NCBI GenBank assembly: GCA_900754955.1 | Contig: CAAEEV010000072.1 | Location: 1-32,178 of the forward strand | Source: Eggerthellaceae bacterium | GTDB lineage: Bacteria; Actinomycetota; Coriobacteriia; Coriobacteriales; Eggerthellaceae | DNA length: 32,178 nucleotides | Direction: 5' to 3' | Shown: in pieces, positions 1 through 9,849 of the stretch | Numbering within the stretch: position 1 is the first letter of the stretch | Layout of the letters: each line of letters opens with the position of its first letter | Notes under the pieces: model-generated | What the model was told of the DNA's origin: nothing | Database searches by the model: none | Seen by the model: only the letters and a program-made list of their open reading frames with translations | Position numbers and translations under genes: made by a program

Positions 1-97
1 GATAGGCAGGGGCGCTCGTCAGCGGTCCCTTATGGCTGCTTCCTCCCGGACCTGACCAGGTTCGGAACTTGGCGCCGCCCAAGCCCATTCGAGGCAC
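1..97 (-). ncRNA. ffs: Small bacterial signal recognition particle RNA (4.5S type)
   Basis: Read on the minus strand, this contains the highly conserved SRP RNA apical hairpin: GGTCAGGTCCGGGAGGAAGC, followed directly by AGCCA. This is the Ffh-binding domain IV with its asymmetric and symmetric internal loops. The flanks can pair (GGGC near 87-84 with GCCC near 13-10), as expected for a short 4.5S-type RNA without an Alu domain. It works with Ffh and FtsY in co-translational membrane targeting. A TATACT -10-like hexamer lies at 121-116 on the same strand, so the 5' end may be a few bases upstream of 97. The 3' end may run past the left edge of the window. Confidence 0.93.
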
Positions 98-120
98 TTG
101 CAAACTGCGAGTGACAGTAT

Positions 121-162
121 ATAAGAAAGAACGCGCCGAGCGGGGGCAAGCCGCTCGGCGCG
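121..162 (-). terminator. Intrinsic terminator of aspS
   Basis: A perfect 12-bp inverted repeat (132-143 with 151-162, 7-base loop) is followed on the minus strand by a T-rich run (TTCTTTCTTAT). It sits between aspS and the SRP RNA gene on the same strand, so it would separate the two transcription units. Confidence 0.8.
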
Positions 163-308
163 AACCAAATACACACAGGTGCGGGGCACACCGCCCGCGC
201 AGGCGCGATCCGCGCGCTGCAAAACCCGAGCAGAAAGCGCCTCCGCCGCCGCAGCTTGCGCGCCGCCGAAAACGGCAGGCGCGGCGCGATCCGCCCGCAA
301 TCCGTGCG

Positions 309-2087
<1,779 letters not shown>

Positions 2088-2428
2088 GGTGCTGTCGTTC
2101 TCCTTGATTTCTTCTCCTCGACACTCCCCTGCTGCACGGTATGCGGTTTTCAGCCGCACACCCCGCAGCGAGAGAGACTTTTCGTCAAACTGGATTATTG
2201 TACGACAGATGAGGGCGTTTCGCCCCTAGATACATGCGGTTCACACCGTTTTTCGGCGCGTTTCGCAGTCCTGCCCGGGCGCGCTATGCACGAGATCCGC
2301 ATGAGGCGCGCGGAAAGCGCGCCGAAGCCGCCCAACTGCCTACCTACGCTGGCACCTGCTTGGGCAGAGCGCGCCTCTGAAAACTCGCGCAGAGCGTGCG
2401 GCTCAAACGATCGAACCCGAACGCCTCC
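2088..2428. other. Intergenic region upstream of aspS
   Basis: About 340 bases without a convincing gene. On the minus strand it holds the aspS ribosome-binding site and a TACAAT -10-like hexamer (2202-2197) without a good -35 box. A perfect 7-bp GC hairpin (2305-2311 with 2317-2323) has no T-run. I see no T-box or riboswitch signature. Confidence 0.5.
2197..2202 (-). promoter_or_regulatory. aspS: -10-like hexamer upstream of aspS
   Basis: TACAAT on the minus strand, about 110 bases before the aspS start. The same hexamer occurs upstream of hisS and leuC in this window. No matching -35 hexamer is visible, so this is only a candidate promoter. Confidence 0.4.
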
Positions 2429-2962
2429 CTACGCCGCCGCCTGTTTGAGCAGCGGAACAGCCAGCAGGTAAAACGCCAGCATCACGACGATGATGACGAC
2501 GATCACCGTCGTCTGGCGCTTCTCGAGGCGCACGTCGCCCTCAGCACGCTTGCGGGCACGCCCGCCCGTCTGCTTCGCATCGGCCAGACGCTGTTCGCGT
2601 TCTTGCTTGGCAAGACGGTTCGACCAGATCATGATGCGCACGATGCCCGCCAGCATCGCCGCGCAGAAAACTGCGCAGAGCACGAGCCCTGCGACGAACG
2701 CCTCGCGCGACCCCGCCGCGTCGCCGATGCCCGTCACGAGAAGCGATGCGCACATGAGCACCGCCGGTGCCATGCACCACACGCTCATCTTGCGCCCGAG
2801 CTCGCGCTGATAGGGCTGCTGCATCTCCTCTTTCGTCACGAAGTTGTTGCCCGCGATGAGGTTGAGCCACGCGCCGTGCCGAAACTTCCACGCCAGCACG
2901 GCGAACAGCACGAGCATCGCCGCAGGAAGAGCAAGTCCTGCGATGTGGTCCGCCGAAAGCAT
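2429..2962 (-). CDS. DUF3784-like integral membrane protein
   Basis: A 177-residue protein of unknown function with about four hydrophobic segments: near residues 7-24, 55-77, 86-110 and 155-173. After the first segment comes a GAWLNLIAGNNFVTKEEM stretch, which resembles the 'LIAGYNTMSKEE' signature of DUF3784 membrane proteins. A charged Lys/Arg/Glu-rich stretch (roughly 112-150) precedes the last segment and is probably cytoplasmic. It starts 25 bases after the hisS stop with no strong ribosome-binding site, so it probably shares the hisS transcript. The family call rests on motif resemblance only. No role in tRNA charging is implied by its position between hisS and aspS. Confidence 0.75.
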   Translation of the reverse strand: MLSADHIAGLALPAAMLVLFAVLAWKFRHGAWLNLIAGNNFVTKEEMQQPYQRELGRKMSVWCMAPAVLMCASLLVTGIGDAAGSREAFVAGLVLCAVFCAAMLAGIVRIMIWSNRLAKQEREQRLADAKQTGGRARKRAEGDVRLEKRQTTVIVVIIVVMLAFYLLAVPLLKQAAA

Positions 2963-2987
2963 CGCTTCGAATCGTTCTGCGCTGCGG

Positions 2988-4292
2988 CTACGCGCGCAAC
3001 GCCGCAGCCACCGCGTCGAGCGCCACCGTGCGCTCCTCGTGCGTGAGCATGTTGCGCAGCGTCGCCTCGCCTGCCGCAAGCTCGTCGGGGCCGAGCGTCA
3101 TCACGAAGCTGGCACCGAGCTTGTCAGCGAGCTTGAACTGGCTCTTCACGCTGCGGCCCTGGTGATCCATGTCGCACTGCACGCCAGCGTCGCGACATGC
3201 CTGCACGAGCGCAAAGGCACGGTCACGTGCGGAATCGTCCACGCACACGACGAACAGATCGAGACCGCGGACGACGAGCGTATCGGCACCGGCCGCCTCG
3301 AGGGCGAGCACGCAGCGCTCATAGCCGAGCGCGAAGCCGAGGCCCGGCGTGGCGCGCCCGCCCACCTCCTCGGCGAGCTTGTCGTAGCGCCCACCGCCGC
3401 CGATGGCGTTCTGCGAGCCCATGCCGTTGTCAACCTGCACCTCGAACACCGTGCGCGTGTAGTAGTCAAGGCCGCGCACGAGCTTGGTGTCCTCCTCGTA
3501 GGAGATGCCCGCGGCGTCGAGGTGGCGCTTCACGGCCTCGTAGTGCTCGCGACAGTCGTCGCACAGGTGGTCGGTGATCTTCGGCGCGTCCGCCATGACG
3601 GCGGCACACGCGGGGGTCTTGCAGTCGAAGGCGCGCAGCGGGTTGATGTCGGCGCGGCGGTTGCACTCCTCGCACATCCCCGCCTCGTGCGCGCGGATGA
3701 AGTCGCGCACCATCTCGCGGTACGCCGGGCGGCACTTCTCGCACCCCATGGAATTGAGGAGCAGGCGCATGTCGCCCTCGGGAATGCCGATGCGCACGAA
3801 GAAGCGCATGAGCATGATGATGGCCTCGGCGTCGACCGTCGGCTCCTCGGCGCCCAGGCACTCGATGCCCACCTGGCGGAACTGGCGCAGGCGCCCCTTC
3901 TGCGGGCGCTCGGCGCGGAACATCGGGCCGGCGTACATGAGCTTCGCCGGCGCGCCGCCCTGCGGAACCAGGTTGTGCTGCACCACGGCGCGCACCACAC
4001 CTGCCGTACCCTCGGGGCGCAGGGACAGGCGGCTCTTGCTCTTGAGCTTCTCGCCGGCGAGCAGCTTCTGCATGTTGCCGCCCGAGATCGCCGTGAACAT
4101 CTCCTTGGACACCACGTCGGTCGCCTCGCCGATGCCGCGCACGAATAGGTCGGTCTGCTCAAACAGCGGCGTTTCGATCGGATGGTACCCGTACCGTGCG
4201 AACGTATCGAACGCCGTCGCGCGGAAATGATCCCAAAACGCCGCCTCGCCGGGCAGCAGGTCGAAGGTTCCCTCAGGTGCTTGGATGGCCAT
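2988..4292 (-). CDS. hisS: Histidyl-tRNA synthetase
   Basis: Class II synthetase that charges tRNA-His. The 434-residue length is typical. The N-terminus reads GTFDLLPGEAAFWDHF. Motif 2 shows as RPEGTAGVVRA, and the histidine-specific HisA motif as LVRGLDYYTRTVFEV, followed by GGGRYDKLAEEVGG. The C-terminal 90-100 residues form the anticodon-binding domain. A Cys-rich insertion (CEKCRPAYREM... CEECNRR... CDDCREHYEAV) lies between them, as in many HisRS and possibly zinc-linked. The ATG at 4292 starts exactly at the conserved N-terminus (MAIQAPEG) and has an A/G-rich leader (AAAGAAAGAGAG) in front. A TACAAT hexamer lies about 55 bases upstream. Confidence 0.96.
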   Translation of the reverse strand: MAIQAPEGTFDLLPGEAAFWDHFRATAFDTFARYGYHPIETPLFEQTDLFVRGIGEATDVVSKEMFTAISGGNMQKLLAGEKLKSKSRLSLRPEGTAGVVRAVVQHNLVPQGGAPAKLMYAGPMFRAERPQKGRLRQFRQVGIECLGAEEPTVDAEAIIMLMRFFVRIGIPEGDMRLLLNSMGCEKCRPAYREMVRDFIRAHEAGMCEECNRRADINPLRAFDCKTPACAAVMADAPKITDHLCDDCREHYEAVKRHLDAAGISYEEDTKLVRGLDYYTRTVFEVQVDNGMGSQNAIGGGGRYDKLAEEVGGRATPGLGFALGYERCVLALEAAGADTLVVRGLDLFVVCVDDSARDRAFALVQACRDAGVQCDMDHQGRSVKSQFKLADKLGASFVMTLGPDELAAGEATLRNMLTHEERTVALDAVAAALRA

Positions 4293-4346
4293 GGCTCTCT
4301 TTCTTTCGTCGCGTGGTCTTTTCATCATCGAAACATGAACGTTGGT

Positions 4347-4352
4347 ATTGTA
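4347..4352 (-). promoter_or_regulatory. hisS: -10-like hexamer upstream of hisS
   Basis: TACAAT on the minus strand in the 122-base gap between the GNAT gene and hisS. No clear -35 box. It matches the hexamers seen before aspS and leuC. Confidence 0.4.
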
Positions 4353-4414
4353 GCCCGCCGGACCAGCCAAGCGAAGGGGCGCACGCAAGATAGCCCGACG
4401 GCGTGCAAACGCAC

Positions 4415-4888
4415 CTACACTTCGCGCGCGACGTCTTCGCCAGCGAGCTCCATATGAAGAAGCGGGAACGGACGTCCCTCGCCGTCGAGCTCCGAGCGGT
4501 TCACCACGTGAAAACCCTCATGTTCGTAGAAGCCGCGCGTCTGGGGATTCTGCTCGTTGACGTCAAGGCGAACCACGCCCTGGTTCTCAACCGCATAGCG
4601 GAGCAGCGCCTTCCCCGTGCCGCGACCGCGCGCCTCGGCGTCGATGAACAGCATCTCAAGGCTTCCGTCCTCCACACCCGCGAAGCCGATCGCACGATCG
4701 TCTTCGTACGCAACCGTCAGCTGAGCGATTCCCCTGATGTAGTTCGGCACGTCAGGGCGCATGCCCACGATGTCTTCCTCAGCCAGAAAACCATGCGTTG
4801 CGCGCACAGAGCGCTCCCACACCGCCGCAAGCTGCGCGACCAGCTCGGCGCTGCGCGCGTTAGACGCCACTTCCTTCAAGCTAAGCAT
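4415..4888 (-). CDS. GNAT family N-acetyltransferase
   Basis: A 157-residue acetyltransferase of the GNAT fold. The acetyl-CoA pyrophosphate-binding motif is clear at residues 86-96 (ARGRGTGKALL), directly after the beta-4 strand (LEMLFIDAEA). The beta-5 region and the NPQTRGFYEHEGF helix, typical of small GNATs, follow. The overall pattern resembles the YjaB/YhbS type of small acetyltransferase, but the acetyl acceptor cannot be inferred. The ATG at 4888 has GGGAAGGG about six bases upstream. The frame stays open further upstream to 5413, but that part is low-complexity and repeat-derived and is probably not translated. It lies upstream of hisS, separated by a promoter-like hexamer. Confidence 0.88.
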   Translation of the reverse strand: MLSLKEVASNARSAELVAQLAAVWERSVRATHGFLAEEDIVGMRPDVPNYIRGIAQLTVAYEDDRAIGFAGVEDGSLEMLFIDAEARGRGTGKALLRYAVENQGVVRLDVNEQNPQTRGFYEHEGFHVVNRSELDGEGRPFPLLHMELAGEDVAREV

Positions 4889-5033
4889 AATGACCCTTCC
4901 CGTTTTCAGGCGAGAGCGCACTCTGCGCGGACAACCGCACAAGCGGCCCCATCGCGCTTCTGCTCCGCGTTGCGCGAAAGCGAAGGAGCTCGCCGTCGAC
5001 CAGCGCAACTTCCCGCATGCATCGTCCGTGCGC

Positions 5034-5105
5034 GGCGCAAACGCCCCGTGCACGCTCGGCGCAAACGCTCCCTGCGAGCTCGAAGCAAACGTTCCCTGCG
5101 CGCCC
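5034..5105. repeat. Three copies of a degenerate 24-bp tandem repeat
   Basis: Units at 5034-5057, 5058-5081 and 5082-5105 share the pattern G(G/A)(C/A)GCAAACG(C/T)(C/T)CCCTGC. The first two begin with identical GGCGCAAACGC; the third has drifted. The period is a multiple of three, but neither strand gives a plausible protein. It lies in the GNAT 5' region. Confidence 0.7.
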
Positions 5106-5180
5106 AATGCCCATGACGGTGCGCCTTTTTGAGCGCGAATCCCGCCCACAATAGCGCAGCGCGCTTTTCGGAAGAGAAAA

Positions 5181-5331
5181 TGCAGATTATTCACCGAAGT
5201 TGGGCGTTCGCACGCCGAACGCAAGCGCATCGAGCCTTTCCGATGCAACATTTCGCCCATTTTATTGCACGGCCGAGCATTTTCACTGTCTCCTCGAACG
5301 CTTCGCATCCAACTTCGGTGAAAAAACTGCA
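5181..5331. repeat. 151-bp inverted-repeat element with three internal hairpins
   Basis: Terminal arms at 5181-5203 and 5309-5331 are reverse complements at 21 of 23 positions, with a perfect core TTCACCGAAGTTGG, and both ends carry TGCA. Between the arms are three smaller perfect hairpins: 5204-5210 with 5216-5222, 5227-5232 with 5241-5246, and 5295-5298 with 5302-5305. The whole could fold as a long stem bearing several hairpins, like a cloverleaf. It holds no gene. It could be a MITE or REP-like element, or a structured RNA or regulatory region. No target-site duplication is evident. Confidence 0.6.
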
Positions 5332-5399
5332 AAAAATGAAAGCAACCCGGCTCGCTGAGAAAACCGCATAGAAGCGAGCCCAAAAGGAACCCCCAGCGC

Positions 5400-5451
5400 A
5401 GAACAGAACGCAACGAGGGGAGGAACGCGGAAAAGCGCCCTCCCCTCGTTG
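5400..5451 (-). terminator. Terminator after the NifX-like gene
   Basis: A 13-bp perfect inverted repeat (5411-5423 with 5439-5451), extendable inward by GCG/CGC, followed on the minus strand by the moderately T-rich CGTTCTGTTCTG. It lies 45 bases after the stop of the NifX-like gene. Confidence 0.7.
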
Positions 5452-5496
5452 AAAGCAGCCTGCGAGAACCCGTCGGGAGCTCGCTCGTCGCCCGAC

Positions 5497-5868
5497 CTAG
5501 TGATGGCAGGCGTTCTCGGGACCCATCGTGGGAACATTGCCCGCCGCAACGAGCTTGGCGACCTCGCCCACGTTCGGCGTCTGGTTCTCGAAGTACACCG
5601 TGATGCCCGCGTCGGCAAAACCCATCATCGGGCGCATACCCATGCCAGCAGCCACGATGGCGTCGATCCCCGCATCATGCAGCAGCATGACCGGGCGCAG
5701 GCAGCCGCCCTCCTCATGAGGCGGGTTCGCCAACTCGGAGACGCCCTTGATCTCGCCATCCTCGATGTCGACGATGGTGAAGCAGTCGCAGTGACCGAAA
5801 TGACCGCTGCGCTCAGACTCCAGACCAGCTGCGCCCATCGTCGGCACGGCAAGCTTGAAACTGCTCAT
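5497..5868 (-). CDS. NifX/NifB-type iron-molybdenum cofactor-binding domain protein
   Basis: A 123-residue single-domain protein of the dinitrogenase iron-molybdenum cofactor family (NifX/NafY/NifB C-terminal type). Family features are the start FKLAVPTMG, the acidic FGHCDCFTIVDIEDGEI strand, the conserved helix LLHDAGIDAIVAAGMGMRP and the closing GENACHH. Many anaerobes carry such stand-alone proteins without nitrogenase; they are thought to bind metal clusters. Cys and His in SGHFGHCDC, GGCLRP and ACHH could be ligands. The ATG overlaps the stop of the PadR gene (ATGA) and has AAAGGAA in front, so the two are translationally coupled. Nothing else in the window points to nitrogen fixation. 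Confidence 0.88.
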   Translation of the reverse strand: MSSFKLAVPTMGAAGLESERSGHFGHCDCFTIVDIEDGEIKGVSELANPPHEEGGCLRPVMLLHDAGIDAIVAAGMGMRPMMGFADAGITVYFENQTPNVGEVAKLVAAGNVPTMGPENACHH

Positions 5869-6305
5869 TCTTCTGTTCCTTTCTCTCTCGGAGCATCCGC
5901 CCCGCTTGTACACGTGTTGTTCAGCCCGCCTTCGAGAAGGCCGACCAGCAGGTCGTCGAGCCGGCGTCGCTGGCGCAGCGCCTCGAGCCACTGCTCGGCA
6001 AGCTCCACGCCCTGCTGCGTAAGCTCGTACTCGCGGCGACGCGGCCCCGCGCTCTCTTCGCACCAGCGAGATATCACCGCGCCCTCCTCTTCAAGGCGGC
6101 GAAGCGACCGGTACAGGCCGCCCACGTCGACGTCGAGCGCACCGTCGCTCATCTCCAGAATGGTGCGGCGCATGTCGTAGCCGTAACCGCCCGCATAGAG
6201 AAGAGCTGCCAGAGCTGCGGGCTCAACAAGCGCACCGCCGCCTCCGCCGCGCCGACGACAGCACGGCTGGCGAACGCCCTGCTTCGCGCAATCACCTCGC
6301 GGCAT
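5865..6305 (-). CDS. PadR family transcriptional regulator
   Basis: A 146-residue regulator. The winged-helix domain covers roughly residues 26-110: PAALAALLYAGGYGYDMRRT, then DVGGLYRSLRRLEEEGAV and RREYELTQQGVELAEQWLEAL, all typical of PadR. A C-terminal helix for dimerisation follows. The first 24 residues are unusual: they carry three Cys (MPRGDCAKQGVRQPCCRRR) and a run of Gly, which might allow metal or redox sensing, though this is inference. The ATG at 6305 has GAGAGGAG in front. It overlaps the NifX-like gene by four bases. The strong promoter just upstream is set among repeated ATATGTT motifs, so autoregulation is likely. Confidence 0.87.
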   Translation of the reverse strand: MPRGDCAKQGVRQPCCRRRGGGGGALVEPAALAALLYAGGYGYDMRRTILEMSDGALDVDVGGLYRSLRRLEEEGAVISRWCEESAGPRRREYELTQQGVELAEQWLEALRQRRRLDDLLVGLLEGGLNNTCTSGADAPREKGTEE

Positions 6306-6365
6306 AGCGTCTCCTCTCGAATCATCAGCACCAAGCGCCCCACGCCCATACCGACATGTACTCAA

Positions 6366-6420
6366 CATCTATATGCCACTAACATATATACGCCCTCATC
6401 GCCATGCTGTCAACATATAA
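6366..6420 (-). promoter_or_regulatory. Candidate PadR operator cluster
   Basis: Around the PadR promoter the minus strand carries three related motifs: TTATATGTTGAC, TATATATGTTAGT and ATAGATGTTGAG. One also forms an inverted repeat, ATATG-7-CATAT (6387-6371), placed across the -10/start region. PadR proteins commonly bind ATGT/ACAT-type dyads over their own promoter, so this fits autorepression. The function is inferred. Confidence 0.5.
6385..6413 (-). promoter_or_regulatory. Sigma70-type promoter of the PadR/NifX-like operon
   Basis: Minus strand: TTGACA (6413-6408), exactly 17 bases, TATATA (6390-6385). This is the best consensus promoter in the window and would give a leader of about 70 bases before the PadR start. 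The remainder of the gap to leuB (6421-6570) shows nothing else I can identify. Confidence 0.8.
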
Positions 6421-6564
6421 TTACGTTGCATGTACCCACGCACCCGCATCGTTCTTCGAGCGCACCGAGACGCCGTCGCAGTGAAAGAAAAGCCTCTCGA
6501 AAACCGCGCATCTGCCGCAACGCGACTCCCCTCCGGGAATCCCGCACCTCCCAAAAAGCTGCGC

Positions 6565-6603
6565 AAACGCAAAACGGGGAGGCTGCCCGAAAGCAGCCTC
6601 CCC
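6565..6603 (-). terminator. Terminator of the leuCDB operon
   Basis: A perfect 11-bp inverted repeat (6576-6586 with 6593-6603, 6-base loop) is followed on the minus strand by GTTTTGCGTTTG. It lies about 60 bases after leuB. Confidence 0.82.
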
Positions 6604-6660
6604 GCATGTCGACCTCTGTAAGCGAAGCGCCGTGAGCACGCGGCGTTTCGCCTGGATGCC

Positions 6661-7767
6661 CTACAGGTGCTCCACCACCAGATCGCCCATCTTCGCCGTT
6701 CCGACGATGTGATCGGCGGGCGTCTCGGCGTCCTTGATGTCGCCCGTGCGCCAGCCCTCGTCGAGCACGGCGGTCACGGCACGGCGGATGTCGTCGGCGG
6801 CGTCACCCATGTCGAAGCTGTAGCGCAGCATCATCTCGACCGACAGGATTTGCGCAAGTGGGTTCGCGATGCCCTGCCCCGCGATGTCGGGCGCGCTGCC
6901 ATGGCTCGGCTCGTACAGCGCCACGCCGTCGCCCAAGCTTGCGCTCGCGAGCATGCCGAGCGAGCCCGTGATCTGCGCCGCCTCGTCGGACAGGATGTCG
7001 CCGAACATGTTCTCGGTCACCACCACGTCGAAGTCGGCGGGGCGGTTGATGAGCTGCATGGCGGTGTTGTCCACGAGCAGATCCTCAAGCTCCACCTCGG
7101 GATACTCCTCGTCGTGGACGCGGTGAACGATCTCGCGCCACATGCGGCTCGTCTCGAGCACGTTCGCCTTGTCGACGCTCGTCACCTTGTTGCGACGCTT
7201 GCGCGCAGCCTCGAACGCCTGGCGCGCGATGCGCTCGATCTCGTACTCGCGGTACTCGAGCGTGTCGTAAGCGCGCTGGCCGGCCGCGCCGTTCGTGCCG
7301 GCGCCCTCCTCGTTGTAGAAGCGCTCGCGCTTGCCGAAGTACAAGCCGCCCGTCAGCTCGCGCACGATCATCATGTCCACGCCGTCCACGATCTCAGGCT
7401 TGAGCGTTGAAGCATCGGCCAGCGCGTTGAAGATCTGCACGGGACGCAGGTTGGTGTAGAGGCCGAGCGCCTTGCGGATGCCGAGCAGACCCTGCTCGGG
7501 ACGCGGCGCGTCGGGGTCGGTCGTGTCCCACTTCGGACCGCCCACCGCAGCGAGCAGCACCGCATCGGAGGCGTTCGCCGTATCGAGCGTCTCCTGCGGA
7601 AGGGCGGTGCCGCACGCGTCGATAGCGCAGCCGCCGATGAGCGCCTCGGCGTACGTGAACGTCGTATCGTACTTCGCGCCCACCGCATCGAGGACCTTGC
7701 GCCCCTCGGCAATAATCTCGGGGCCGATGCCGTCACCCGGCAGCAGGCAGATCTGGTAGTTCGCCAT
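6661..7767 (-). CDS. leuB: 3-isopropylmalate dehydrogenase
   Basis: NAD-dependent oxidative decarboxylase of the leucine pathway, converting 3-isopropylmalate to 2-oxoisocaproate. The 368 residues match the family length. Motifs in order: [11 protein letters not shown] at the N-terminus, [28 protein letters not shown] with the catalytic Lys, [21 protein letters not shown] with the metal-binding Asp residues, and [20 protein letters not shown] near the nucleotide site. These distinguish it from isocitrate dehydrogenase. It is the last gene of leuC-leuD-leuB and starts three bases after leuD stops. leuA is not in the window. Confidence 0.96.
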   Translation of the reverse strand: MANYQICLLPGDGIGPEIIAEGRKVLDAVGAKYDTTFTYAEALIGGCAIDACGTALPQETLDTANASDAVLLAAVGGPKWDTTDPDAPRPEQGLLGIRKALGLYTNLRPVQIFNALADASTLKPEIVDGVDMMIVRELTGGLYFGKRERFYNEEGAGTNGAAGQRAYDTLEYREYEIERIARQAFEAARKRRNKVTSVDKANVLETSRMWREIVHRVHDEEYPEVELEDLLVDNTAMQLINRPADFDVVVTENMFGDILSDEAAQITGSLGMLASASLGDGVALYEPSHGSAPDIAGQGIANPLAQILSVEMMLRYSFDMGDAADDIRRAVTAVLDEGWRTGDIKDAETPADHIVGTAKMGDLVVEHL

Positions 7768-7770
7768 CTT

Positions 7771-8271
7771 CTACGCCTCCGCTTCCAGCTTCTTCTTCCA
7801 ACGGTTCACAAGACCGCCCTCCTCGATGATCTCGCGGATGAACGGCGGGAAGGGCTCAGCCTGGAAGGTCTCGCCCGTCGTTTCGTCGGTGATGATGCCC
7901 GCATCGGCGTCGATGCTCACCACGTCACCCTGCTTGATGGCGTCAACCGCCTCGGGGCATTCGAGGATCGCCAGACCGATGTTGATCGAATTGCGGTAGA
8001 AGATGCGCGCAAACGACTTTGCGATGACCGCATCGACGCCCGCCGCCTTGATGCAGATCGGCGCATGCTCGCGCGACGAGCCGCAGCCGAAGTTCTCCTC
8101 GGCCACGATGATGTCGCCCGGCTGCACGCGCTCGACGAACGACGTGTCGAGGTCTTCGAGGCAGTGCTTGGCGAGCTCCGCCGGGTCGGACGTGTTGAGG
8201 TAGCGCGCCGGGATGATGACGTCGGTGTCGATGTCGCGCCCGTAGCGGTGCGCCGTACCCTTGAACTTCAT
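7771..8271 (-). CDS. leuD: 3-isopropylmalate dehydratase, small subunit
   Basis: Swivel-domain subunit that pairs with LeuC to isomerise 2- to 3-isopropylmalate. The 166-residue form with RDIDTDVIIPARYLNTSD at the start and the substrate-loop motif EENFGCGSSREHAP is the short type found in archaea and many anaerobes, rather than the roughly 200-residue enterobacterial form. It begins 12 bases after the leuC stop and ends three bases before leuB, so the three genes are one operon. Confidence 0.95.
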   Translation of the reverse strand: MKFKGTAHRYGRDIDTDVIIPARYLNTSDPAELAKHCLEDLDTSFVERVQPGDIIVAEENFGCGSSREHAPICIKAAGVDAVIAKSFARIFYRNSINIGLAILECPEAVDAIKQGDVVSIDADAGIITDETTGETFQAEPFPPFIREIIEEGGLVNRWKKKLEAEA

Positions 8272-8283
8272 GATGCGCTCCTC

Positions 8284-9573
<1,290 letters not shown>

Positions 9574-9621
9574 GTGGGCTTCCTCTTTTCTCATATTCGT
9601 CAGTGGGGATAAAACCGCCTC

Positions 9622-9627
9622 ATTGTA
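9622..9627 (-). promoter_or_regulatory. leuC: Extended -10 promoter element of leuC
   Basis: Minus strand reads TGGTACAAT, an extended -10 (TGn plus TACAAT), about 50 bases before the leuC start. There is no convincing -35. I see no T-box, leader peptide with Leu codons, or other attenuator between it and the gene. The rest of the gap (9628-9780) shows nothing. Confidence 0.5.
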
Positions 9628-9778
9628 CCACCGCGCCCAGGGATAGCACCGCGCCCGAAACGCCCAAACTCAAATCATCCGCGCGTTTCCATAGCGACGA
9701 AACGAACCTGAAACATAACGCGAAATGCGCTGGGGAAACGCTGCGAAAAATCGAGCAACGCCACCGCGACCGTCAACA

Positions 9779-9806
9779 CGAAAAAGGGCGGGTGACACCC
9801 GCCCTT
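9779..9806 (-). terminator. Terminator of the peptidoglycan-binding protein gene
   Basis: A perfect 10-bp stem (9784-9793 with 9797-9806) with a three-base loop ends on the minus strand in CTTTTTCG. It follows the stop codon by about 44 bases and ends the polyprenyl synthase/peptidoglycan-binding operon. Confidence 0.88.
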
Positions 9807-9849
9807 CGTAGAAGCATCCGAAGCAGAAAAGCGCGCCGTACGCCGCTGC

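Larger units (their letters stand above)
4889..5496. other. Long intergenic region with repeats
   Basis: Six hundred bases without a convincing gene. It contains the GNAT leader, a 24-bp tandem repeat (5034-5105), a 151-bp inverted-repeat element (5181-5331) and the terminator of the upstream NifX-like gene (5411-5451). The minus-strand frame that runs through it to the GNAT start looks like chance read-through. Confidence 0.6.

Noticed and set aside
5034..5105. CRISPR-like array
   Set aside because: Units are contiguous with no spacers, and no cas genes are present.
4889..5413. 175-codon N-terminal extension of the GNAT protein
   Set aside because: Low-complexity, partly made of the 24-bp repeat and the inverted-repeat element; a good ribosome-binding site stands before the internal ATG.
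5497..5868. Nitrogen fixation locus
   Set aside because: The NifX/NifB-like domain alone is common in anaerobes, and no nitrogenase genes are nearby.
9574..9780. T-box or leucine leader attenuator before leuC
   Set aside because: No T-box sequence, Leu-codon run or terminator/antiterminator pair is visible between the promoter element and the gene.
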